Shown one piece after another: positions 18,584 through 23,537 of a stretch of DNA of 23,537 nt. A program made the position numbers and the translations under genes. The notes under the pieces are model-generated. The model saw only the letters and a list, made by a program, of their open reading frames with translations, had not been told where the DNA came from and made no database searches. The number at the start of each line of letters is the position of its first letter. The stretch's first letter is position 1. This DNA comes from Acholeplasmatales bacterium (lineage in GTDB: Bacteria > Bacillota_I > Bacilli_A > Acholeplasmatales > Anaeroplasmataceae). Location of the stretch: assembly GCA_024690445.1 (NCBI GenBank), contig JAILPD010000121.1:1-23537 (forward strand). Direction: 5' to 3'.

Positions 18584-18892
18584 TTATTTTTTGTTGAATT
18601 TAGCTACATAATAAATAGTATCTTCGTCAGTAGGTAATACTAAAATATGATTATTGATTTCTTCATCATATTCTCCTTTTTCTACTGTTGCCCAATCTTT
18701 TTCTTCCATGAATTTAAACTCAATCATCTGATTCTCAGGTAACATTTTTGTAACCTGATATAATCCTTGCTCATTCTTTTTTAAAGCAACTGCATATTTA
18801 GGATTCCATTCACCAAGCTGAGGAATGTTACCACATACGTAAATTTGATCGCCTGCGAAGGCATTTACTAATATCTGCACTTTTTTAGCCAT
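18584..18892 (-). CDS. Free-standing CBM20-type starch/glycogen-binding domain protein (102 aa)
   Basis: The whole protein is one carbohydrate-binding module of the CBM20 type: VQILVNAFAGDQIYVCGNIP, then LGEWNPKYAVALKK, then FKFMEEKDWATVEKGEYDEE. Conserved aromatic residues of the starch-binding face, Trp29 and the Trp in KDWATVE, are present, as is the G-x-LGxW motif. No signal peptide or catalytic domain is attached, so it should act in the cytoplasm, perhaps on glycogen. The frame extends 48 bases upstream to 18940, but the start at 18892 is preferred: GGAG lies 9 bases before it, and a -35/-10 pair sits inside the longer version. It is monocistronic and divergent from exoA. Confidence 0.8.
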   Translation of the reverse strand: MAKKVQILVNAFAGDQIYVCGNIPQLGEWNPKYAVALKKNEQGLYQVTKMLPENQMIEFKFMEEKDWATVEKGEYDEEINNHILVLPTDEDTIYYVAKFNKK

Positions 18893-18917
18893 AATTCTAT
18901 CTCCAATCGTAAATTCT

Positions 18918-18946
18918 ATTTTAATTGTATATCTAAACATTGTAAA
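18918..18946 (-). promoter_or_regulatory. Promoter of the CBM20 gene
   Basis: On the minus strand, -35 TTTACA (18941-18946) and -10 TAAAAT (18918-18923) are spaced 17 bases, each five of six to consensus. The start site near 18911 would make a longer N-terminus impossible and fixes the start at 18892. Confidence 0.7.
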
Positions 18947-18974
18947 AATAAAGATTAAATTTACTTTTTAAATA

Positions 18975-18983
18975 TGGTAAAAT
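18975..18983 (+). promoter_or_regulatory. Extended -10 promoter of exoA
   Basis: TGGTAAAAT, a TGn-extended -10, lies 16 bases before the exoA ATG. A poor TTAAAT is at the -35 distance. The leader would be about 10 bases, with GGTGAT close to the start, so near-leaderless expression is likely. Confidence 0.6.
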
Positions 18984-18999
18984 TGTTTTGGTGATTTAG

Positions 19000-19749
19000 A
19001 TGAAATTTATTAGTTGGAATGTAAATGGAATTAGAGCTTGTAAGCAAAAGGGATTTGATGATTTTTTTAAGGATGCGAATGCCGACTTTTTCTCTATCCA
19101 AGAAACAAAATGCCAAGATGGTCAAATTGATTTAAATGTTAATGGTTACTTCGTATATATGAATTCAGCCATCAAAAAAGGATATAGTGGTACTGCAATA
19201 TTTGCTAAACATAAACCATTAAATGTTTTTTATGGAATAGGTAGTGAAGGTAAATATAATGATGAAGGTAGAGTTATTACATTAGAATATGATAACTTCT
19301 ATTTAGTTAATGCTTATGTACCTAATGCTCAAGAAGAATTAAAAAGATTAGACTTTAGAATGCAATATGAAGATGATTTAAAAAATTATCTTCTATCATT
19401 AAATAAGCCTGTTATTTACTGTGGAGATTTAAACGTAGCACATGAAAGAATCGATATTAAAAATCCAGATTCAAATACTAAAAATCCTGGATTTTCAATT
19501 GAAGAAAGAACTAAATTTTCCGAATTATTAAGTGCCGGATTTAAAGATACATTTAGAACATTATATCCAGATACAGTAAAATATTCTTGGTGGAGCTATA
19601 GATTTAATGCTAGAGCTAATAACGCTGGATGGAGAATTGATTATTTTGTCGTTTCAGATTCAATAATGGATAAGGTTATTGATGCTAAAATTCACAATGA
19701 AATCTTTGGTTCTGACCACTGTCCAGTTGAATTAGATATTAATATATAA
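19000..19749 (+). CDS. exoA: Exonuclease III / AP endonuclease (family 1)
   Basis: Base excision repair enzyme that cuts DNA 5' of abasic sites and removes 3' blocking groups, metal-dependent. Length is 249 aa, as for Bacillus ExoA. Catalytic residues are all visible: Asn7 and Asn9 in SWNVNGIRA, Glu35 in QETK, Tyr106 in VNAYVPN, Asp143 and Asn145 in GDLNVAH, SWWSYRFNAR (196-205), Asp214 in RIDYF, and the Asp239-His240 pair in GSDHCP. It is a single-gene unit with a short leader and ends at a terminator shared with tcdA. Confidence 0.97.
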   Translation: MKFISWNVNGIRACKQKGFDDFFKDANADFFSIQETKCQDGQIDLNVNGYFVYMNSAIKKGYSGTAIFAKHKPLNVFYGIGSEGKYNDEGRVITLEYDNFYLVNAYVPNAQEELKRLDFRMQYEDDLKNYLLSLNKPVIYCGDLNVAHERIDIKNPDSNTKNPGFSIEERTKFSELLSAGFKDTFRTLYPDTVKYSWWSYRFNARANNAGWRIDYFVVSDSIMDKVIDAKIHNEIFGSDHCPVELDINI

Positions 19750-19762
19750 ATAAATTAAACGA

Positions 19763-19789
19763 AAAGGGATAGCTAACAACTATCCCTTT
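19763..19789. terminator. Bidirectional hairpin between exoA and tcdA
   Basis: A perfect 10-bp stem AAAGGGATAG / CTATCCCTTT with a 7-base loop. On the plus strand it is followed by CAATTTTAT and on the minus strand by TCGTTTAATTT, so both U-tracts are imperfect. It lies between convergent stop codons. Confidence 0.8.
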
Positions 19790-19801
19790 CAATTTTATAA
19801 T

Positions 19802-20521
19802 CTAAATATTTTTTATTCCAGTGATATCTTTTATTACTTCACTTGCAATTATTAAACCCGCAACAGAAGGTACAAAAGATGTAGAACCAGGAATAACTCT
19901 TTTACTTTCCTCTTCTACTAAAGATTGATCTATTTTAATTGGATTTTCCTTTGAATAAACAACCTTTAATTTTTTTATTCTTCTTTTCTTTAATTCATAT
20001 CTCATTACTTTAGCTAAAGGACAAACACTAGTTTTATAAATATCTGTAACCTCAAGCATTGTAGGATTAATTTTATTTCCAGTTCCCATTGAACTAATGA
20101 TAGGGACATTTAATTCATTACATTTTACTACTAAATCTATCTTAGCTGTGACTGTATCAATAGCATCAACTACATAATCATATTTTGAAAAATCAAATTG
20201 ATTACTAGTCTCAGGTAAATAGAAACACTTATATTTATTAATTATAGCATCAGGATTAATTGATAAGATTCTTTCCTCCATTACATCAACTTTATTTTTA
20301 CCAACTGTATTTAGTGTGGCAATAATTTGCCTATTAATATTTGTTAATGATACGGTATCATTATCAATTAAATCAAAATTTGATACACCTGATCTAGCTA
20401 AGGCCTCACATACATGTCCTCCAACTCCACCAAGCCCAAAAATTGCAATTCTTGCCTTTTTTAATTTATCAACATTTTCTTTTCCTAATACTAACTCTGT
20501 TCTTGAAAATTGATATACCAT
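19802..20521 (-). CDS. tcdA: tRNA threonylcarbamoyladenosine dehydratase (ThiF/HesA family)
   Basis: Uses ATP to cyclise t6A to ct6A at tRNA position 37. Length is 239 aa. The ThiF-type Rossmann fold opens with IAIFGLGGVGGHVCEALARSG (about 24-44), then DNDTVSLTNINRQI (about 53-66), where Asp and Arg contact ATP. SMGTGNKINPTMLEVTDIYKTSVCPLAKVMR (about 143-173) is the TcdA/CsdL subgroup signature and separates it from MoeB and ThiF, as does the lack of two CxxC zinc pairs. GAGGA lies 8 bases before the ATG. It is monocistronic, and the csd sulfur genes that accompany it in E. coli are not here. Confidence 0.93.
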   Translation of the reverse strand: MVYQFSRTELVLGKENVDKLKKARIAIFGLGGVGGHVCEALARSGVSNFDLIDNDTVSLTNINRQIIATLNTVGKNKVDVMEERILSINPDAIINKYKCFYLPETSNQFDFSKYDYVVDAIDTVTAKIDLVVKCNELNVPIISSMGTGNKINPTMLEVTDIYKTSVCPLAKVMRYELKKRRIKKLKVVYSKENPIKIDQSLVEEESKRVIPGSTSFVPSVAGLIIASEVIKDITGIKNI

Positions 20522-20541
20522 AATTTCGTCCTCAGTTGCTT

Positions 20542-20570
20542 ATTTTACCATTTATTTCAAAATTAGTCCA
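20542..20570 (-). promoter_or_regulatory. Extended -10 promoter of tcdA
   Basis: TGGTAAAAT on the minus strand (20542-20550) is a TGn-extended -10; TGGACT (20565-20570) lies 17 bases upstream as a weak -35. It sits only 20 bases from the tcdA ATG. Confidence 0.6.
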
Positions 20571-20586
20571 TTTTTACCAATGATAT

Positions 20587-20615
20587 TTGACTCATATAAA
20601 ATTATATTTTATAAT
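20587..20615 (+). promoter_or_regulatory. Strong promoter of the SPFH/zinc-ribbon operon
   Basis: TTGACT (20587-20592), a 17-base spacer and perfect TATAAT (20610-20615) make the best sigma-A-type promoter in the window. The expected start near 20622 gives a leader of about 38 bases with GGAGG before the ATG at 20660. Confidence 0.85.
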
Positions 20616-20659
20616 ATACTTAAGTTTTGATTATTTTTTATATAATATGGAGGTATCTT

Positions 20660-22051
20660 ATGGGTTTAATTAAAGCTTTAGGTGGATCTGTTAGTAGTAC
20701 TTTTGGCGATCAATGGTTAGAGTACTTTTATTGTGATTCATTAGACAAGAATGTTCTTTGTACAAAGGGTCAAAAAAGAGTCAATTCAAAAAAATCTTCA
20801 AATACTAAGGGTTCTGATAATATCATTTCAAATGGTTCTATAATTGCCGTTAATGAAGGTCAATGTATGATGATTGTTGACCAAGGAGCAATCGTAGAAT
20901 TTACTGCTGAACCAGGTGAATTCAAATTTGATAAGTCATCTGAAGGATCAATTTTCCAAGGTGGTTTAGGAAAGGGTATCTTCTCAACAATTGCTAGACG
21001 TTTCAAGTTTGGTGGTGACACTGGTCATGATCAAAGAGTTTACTATTTCAATTTAAAGGAATTAATTGATAATAAGTTTGGAACTGCTCAACCTGTTCCA
21101 TTCAGAGTTGTAGATAATAATGTTGGTTTAGATATCGATGTAAATGTAAGATGTAATGGTGTCTTCTCTTACAAGATTACTAACCCTGTATTATTCTATC
21201 AAAATGTATGTGGTAACGTTACTGAAGCATATACTAGAGATAAGATTGATACGCAATTAAAGACTGAATTCATCAGTGCTTTACAACCAGCATTTGGTAG
21301 ATTATCTGATATGCAAATGAGACCTAACCAAATCATGACTCACATTCCTGAATTAGAAAAGGCAATGAATGAGGCATTATCTGAAAAGTGGGCTGAATTA
21401 AGAGGTCTTGAAATTGTATCAATTGCTTTAGGTTCTGTAACATTACCTAAGGAAGATGAACAATTAATTAAGGAATTACAAAGAAAGGCTGTTTATGCAC
21501 ATAACCCAGGCATGGCTGGCGCCACATTGGTTGAAGCTCAAGCTGAGGCAATGAAGACTGCTGCTGGTAACTCAAATGGTGCTGCTATGGGCTTCTTTGG
21601 TATGGGTATGGCTCAAAATGCTGGTGGTATGAACGCACAGCAATTCTATAACATGAATGCTCAACAGCAACAAATGCAGCAACAACAAGCTAACGCTAAT
21701 GCATGGAAGTGTTCTTGTGGTGCAACTGCAACTGGTAAGTTCTGTCCTGAATGTGGCGCTAAGAAGCCTGAGGCTCAAGGTAGCTGGAAGTGTTCTTGTG
21801 GTGCTACTGTAACTGGTAAGTTCTGTCCTGAATGTGGTGCTAAGAAGCCTGAAGCTTCAAACAATAGTTGGAAGTGCTCTTGTGGTGCCACTGTAACTGG
21901 TAAATTCTGTCCTGAATGTGGTGCTAAGAGACCTGAAGGAAAGAAAGTTTTTAAGTGTAATAAGTGTGGTTGGACTCCAGCAGATCCAACAAATCCACCT
22001 AAGTTCTGTCCTGAATGTGGTGACTTATTTAACGAAGATGACGCAAAATAA
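20660..22051 (+). CDS. SPFH-domain protein with Gln-rich linker and zinc-ribbon tail (YdjI-like)
   Basis: The 463-aa protein has an N-terminal SPFH (stomatin/prohibitin/flotillin) domain of the YdjI, so-called virion core protein, type (about 45-275): MGLIKALGGSVSSTFGDQW opening, NEGQCMMIVDQGAIVEFTAEPGEF, and VPFRVVDNNVGLDIDVNVRC. No membrane helix is visible, so any membrane contact must be peripheral or through partners. A Met/Gly/Gln-rich linker (about 290-345, with QQQQMQQQQ) leads to three near-identical zinc ribbons (CSCGA-x6-FCPECGAK, from about 349) and a fourth, longer one (CNKCGWTP ... FCPECGD). The start at 20660 is chosen because GGAGG lies 6 bases before it; a TTG 33 bases earlier falls almost at the transcription start. 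In Bacillus, YdjI belongs to the pspA-ydjGHI unit linked to envelope stress; no pspA is seen here. Confidence 0.88.
   Translation: MGLIKALGGSVSSTFGDQWLEYFYCDSLDKNVLCTKGQKRVNSKKSSNTKGSDNIISNGSIIAVNEGQCMMIVDQGAIVEFTAEPGEFKFDKSSEGSIFQGGLGKGIFSTIARRFKFGGDTGHDQRVYYFNLKELIDNKFGTAQPVPFRVVDNNVGLDIDVNVRCNGVFSYKITNPVLFYQNVCGNVTEAYTRDKIDTQLKTEFISALQPAFGRLSDMQMRPNQIMTHIPELEKAMNEALSEKWAELRGLEIVSIALGSVTLPKEDEQLIKELQRKAVYAHNPGMAGATLVEAQAEAMKTAAGNSNGAAMGFFGMGMAQNAGGMNAQQFYNMNAQQQQMQQQQANANAWKCSCGATATGKFCPECGAKKPEAQGSWKCSCGATVTGKFCPECGAKKPEASNNSWKCSCGATVTGKFCPECGAKRPEGKKVFKCNKCGWTPADPTNPPKFCPECGDLFNEDDAK
21704..21937 (+). repeat. Three in-frame tandem copies of a zinc-ribbon cassette
   Basis: Units begin at 21704, 21785 and 21869 (periods 81 and 84 bases), each starting TGGAAGTG and encoding WKCSCGAT-x-TGKFCPECGAK-x-PE. 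Silent differences are few, pointing to recent duplication or gene conversion. A fourth, diverged ribbon (about 21950-22025) shares TTCTGTCCTGAATGTGGTG with the others. Confidence 0.93.
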
Positions 22052-22067
22052 TTACTAGGAGATAATA

Positions 22068-23372
22068 ATGGAAGATTTATTTTCATGTACTTGTCCTTGC
22101 TGTGGTGGTTCCTTAAAATTCCAAGCATCATTACAGAAGATTAAATGTGAGTACTGTGATACAGAATTTGAAGTCAGTGATTTAAAAGAATTAAATGACT
22201 CATCTAATACAATTGAAGAAAATACTGAATGGACTTCTGAGGCTACTGATGAATTTAATGAATCAGATGCATTCAATGTTTATTTATGTGAAACATGTGG
22301 TGGTGAAGTATTATGTGATGAAAATACTACTTCTACTACATGTCCTTATTGTGGTAACCCAGTTTTATTAAAGGGAAGATTAACTGGAGGCTTAAAGCCA
22401 AATTATATTATTCCATTTAAACTTGAAAAGGATGCTGCTAGAGAAAACTTGAATAAGTATTTCAAAGGTAAAATATTACTACCAAGTGATTTTAAGAAAT
22501 TGAATGAAGTTAAGGAAGTTACTTCTCTTTATGTTCCATATTGGATTTTTGATGCACAGGTTGATGGTATAGCACATTTCCGTGCTACTACTAGAAGAAC
22601 ATGGAGTGATTCAAATTATAGATATACTGAAACAAAATATTATAAGATTATCCGTGGTGGTAAGATTGCATTTGAGCATTTACCAGTAGATGCATCTAAG
22701 AAAATGGATGATAAAATGATGGAATCAATTGAACCATTCGATTTTAGCGGTGCCCAAGAATATAACAATGCTTATATCGTAGGCTACGCTGCTGATAAAT
22801 ATGATGTTTCTAAGGAAGAAACATTCCAAAGAGCAAATGTTCGTATTAAAGAAGGTACAGTTGATGCATTCCGTTCTACAATTCATGGTTATAACACTAT
22901 AGAATTTGAATCAGCTAATATTAATTATGAATCAAATAGTGCTTCTTATGCTATGTATCCTGTATGGACATTAAATTCAGAATATAAAGAAGAAAAATAT
23001 CAATTTGCTATGAATGGTCAAACTGGTAAGATTGTTGGTAATCTACCAACATCATTTATAAAAGCTTTCTTATGGTTCTTATGCTCATTCCTAATAAGTG
23101 GGGCTGCAATCTTTGGTATATTCTTCGCAATTACAAATGATCAAGATACGGGATTAATTCTATCTGTCATTGCTGGTTTAGTTGGTGGTTTAGCAATTGC
23201 ATTTGGTATTCTATTTGCATTAAGGAGACAATTAAAACCTGTAAGATTCCAGCATGGTGCCGCATCTTATGTAGTTCCAAATAGTTTAAATCTTACATTA
23301 AGAAGAGATATCTTCTTATATCGTAAGGTTACTAAGTCAGCAATTCCTAAGAGCAATAACTCAAGAAGATAA
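22068..23372 (+). CDS. Double zinc-ribbon membrane protein (YdjG-like), partner of the SPFH protein
   Basis: The 434-aa protein starts with two zinc ribbons: Cys9/Cys12 with Cys27/Cys30, and Cys74/Cys77 with Cys92/Cys95 (CETCGGEV and CPYCGNP). They are separated by an acidic Glu/Asn/Thr-rich stretch. A large central domain follows (about 105-325, with LKPNYIIPFKLEKDAA and SLYVPYWIFDAQVDG), then two membrane helices near 332-356 and 362-386 with a short loop, and a basic C-terminal tail. Databases often label such proteins TFIIB-type zinc ribbon or phage replication proteins; nothing here supports transcription or phage function. AGGAG lies 6 bases before the ATG and the gene begins 16 bases after the SPFH gene, so the two are co-transcribed. 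It may serve as the membrane anchor for the SPFH protein, as YdjG/YdjH are thought to do for YdjI. That role is inferred. Confidence 0.82.
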   Translation: MEDLFSCTCPCCGGSLKFQASLQKIKCEYCDTEFEVSDLKELNDSSNTIEENTEWTSEATDEFNESDAFNVYLCETCGGEVLCDENTTSTTCPYCGNPVLLKGRLTGGLKPNYIIPFKLEKDAARENLNKYFKGKILLPSDFKKLNEVKEVTSLYVPYWIFDAQVDGIAHFRATTRRTWSDSNYRYTETKYYKIIRGGKIAFEHLPVDASKKMDDKMMESIEPFDFSGAQEYNNAYIVGYAADKYDVSKEETFQRANVRIKEGTVDAFRSTIHGYNTIEFESANINYESNSASYAMYPVWTLNSEYKEEKYQFAMNGQTGKIVGNLPTSFIKAFLWFLCSFLISGAAIFGIFFAITNDQDTGLILSVIAGLVGGLAIAFGILFALRRQLKPVRFQHGAASYVVPNSLNLTLRRDIFLYRKVTKSAIPKSNNSRR

Positions 23373-23375
23373 AAA

Positions 23376-23398
23376 AAATAGGATATCGTAAGATATCC
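23376..23398. terminator. Hairpin after the zinc-ribbon gene, stronger on the minus strand
   Basis: A perfect 7-bp stem GGATATC / GATATCC with a 4-base loop (23381-23398). On the minus strand it is followed by TATTTTTTTT, a good U-tract; on the plus strand only by GTTCTTC. It may end both the SPFH operon and a minus-strand transcript entering from the right edge. Confidence 0.75.
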
Positions 23399-23500
23399 GT
23401 TCTTCAAAACCTATAAAACTCTATAATAGTAAAACTAATATAGTGAATTTGTTTGATTTCTCATTCATTGAGCCCTAAAGATTTTCATCCTTAGTTGGTA
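23399..23500 (-). other. Hairpin-rich segment, possible 3' untranslated or structured RNA
   Basis: On the minus strand CTAAGGAT-GAAA-ATCTTTAG forms an 8-bp stem (one G-U pair) with a GNRA-type tetraloop, followed by CTCA-ATGAA-TGAG. Just upstream, ATTAAC and GTTAAT bracket a CTCAGGAG loop region. No known riboswitch or RNA family consensus was recognised, and no gene is seen in 23399-23474. Confidence 0.3.
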
Positions 23501-23537
23501 TTAACTCTCCTGAGACGTTAATTTCGTGCAAACGTAC
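23475..23537 (-). CDS. Possible C-terminal fragment of a gene entering from the right edge
   Basis: One minus-strand frame is open from the window edge for 20 codons to a TAG, reading VRLHEINVSGELIPTKDENL. It is followed, about 77 bases on, by a hairpin with a U-tract facing the same way, as expected for the end of a transcription unit. The other two minus frames close sooner. The fragment is too short to identify. The same bases also fold into hairpins, so a noncoding RNA is the alternative. Confidence 0.3.
   Translation of the reverse strand, partial: VRLHEINVSGELIPTKDENL

Noticed and set aside
18893..18940. N-terminal extension of the CBM20 protein
   Set aside because: A 17-spaced -35/-10 pair lies within it and the ribosome binding site serves the internal ATG.
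21572..22276. Overlapping minus-strand open frames across the zinc-ribbon region
   Set aside because: They are antisense shadows of the repeated Cys codons in the plus-strand genes; they have no ribosome binding sites and unusual His/Gln/Ser-rich composition.
22068..23372. Phage replication or TFIIB-like transcription factor function for the zinc-ribbon membrane protein, and phage virion function for the SPFH protein
   Set aside because: These are common database labels based on weak similarity. No phage genes are nearby, and the membrane helices and SPFH domain point to membrane biology.
23440..23537. tRNA, tmRNA, RNase P or glycine-riboswitch identity for the right-edge hairpins
   Set aside because: No T-arm GGTTCGA, no tmRNA 5' signature, and no conserved riboswitch core was found on either strand.

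Overview
The window is a stretch of AT-rich chromosome from a low-GC Gram-positive bacterium (Bacillota, class Bacilli). The Erysipelotrichales / RF39-like branch is a reasonable guess, but only a guess. The basis is the gene set (hprK, whiA, ppaX, a Crh-like HPr paralogue, tex, Gram-positive lipoproteins), the strong GGAGG-type ribosome binding sites and the extended -10 promoters. Long genes are not interrupted by UGA and tryptophan is UGG, so the code is the standard bacterial one and not the Mycoplasma code. I see no rRNA, tRNA, CRISPR array, insertion sequence, prophage or replication origin. No gene-free stretch exceeds 300 bases; the largest gaps are about 160 bases (16113-16272 and the right edge) and both are described below.

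Layout. Positions 50-3037 (+) encode a very large secreted lipoprotein with PrsA/parvulin-like features; it ends at a bidirectional terminator facing tex. From 15463 down to 6191 runs a tightly packed minus-strand operon from one extended -10 promoter: ligA, a 159-aa membrane protein, uvrA, a 178-aa membrane protein, hprK, an lgt::ppaX gene fusion, and whiA. No gap exceeds 19 bases and one junction is a TAATG overlap. Below it, a separately promoted unit carries a 256-aa membrane-anchored protein and then tex. Upstream of ligA are two short single-gene units, a 75-aa membrane protein and a Crh-like HPr protein, followed by a divergent MATE transporter. The gap between the last two holds good promoters and cre-like operator sequences.

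From 17.6 to 20.5 kb are small independent units: an HSL-type esterase, a free-standing CBM20 starch/glycogen-binding domain, exonuclease III, and the tRNA ct6A-forming enzyme TcdA. From 20.6 to 23.4 kb a strong promoter drives two genes: an SPFH-domain protein with a Gln-rich linker and a tail of four zinc ribbons, and a protein with two N-terminal zinc ribbons and two C-terminal membrane helices. The right edge probably holds the 3' end of another minus-strand transcript.

How they fit together. HprK (kinase/phosphorylase), a PpaX-type phosphatase domain and a Crh-like target lacking the PTS histidine lie within 9 kb, with a cre-like site beside the target's promoter. This looks like a compact carbon-catabolite signalling set, with the phosphatase physically attached to the membrane enzyme Lgt. 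Lgt would lipidate proteins such as the one encoded at the left edge. The SPFH/zinc-ribbon pair resembles the membrane-associated YdjI/YdjG type of system and is the least understood unit here. Several starts were moved downstream from the longest reading frame because ribosome binding sites and promoters fix them (lgt::ppaX, ligA, the 75-aa gene, the CBM20 gene, the SPFH gene).
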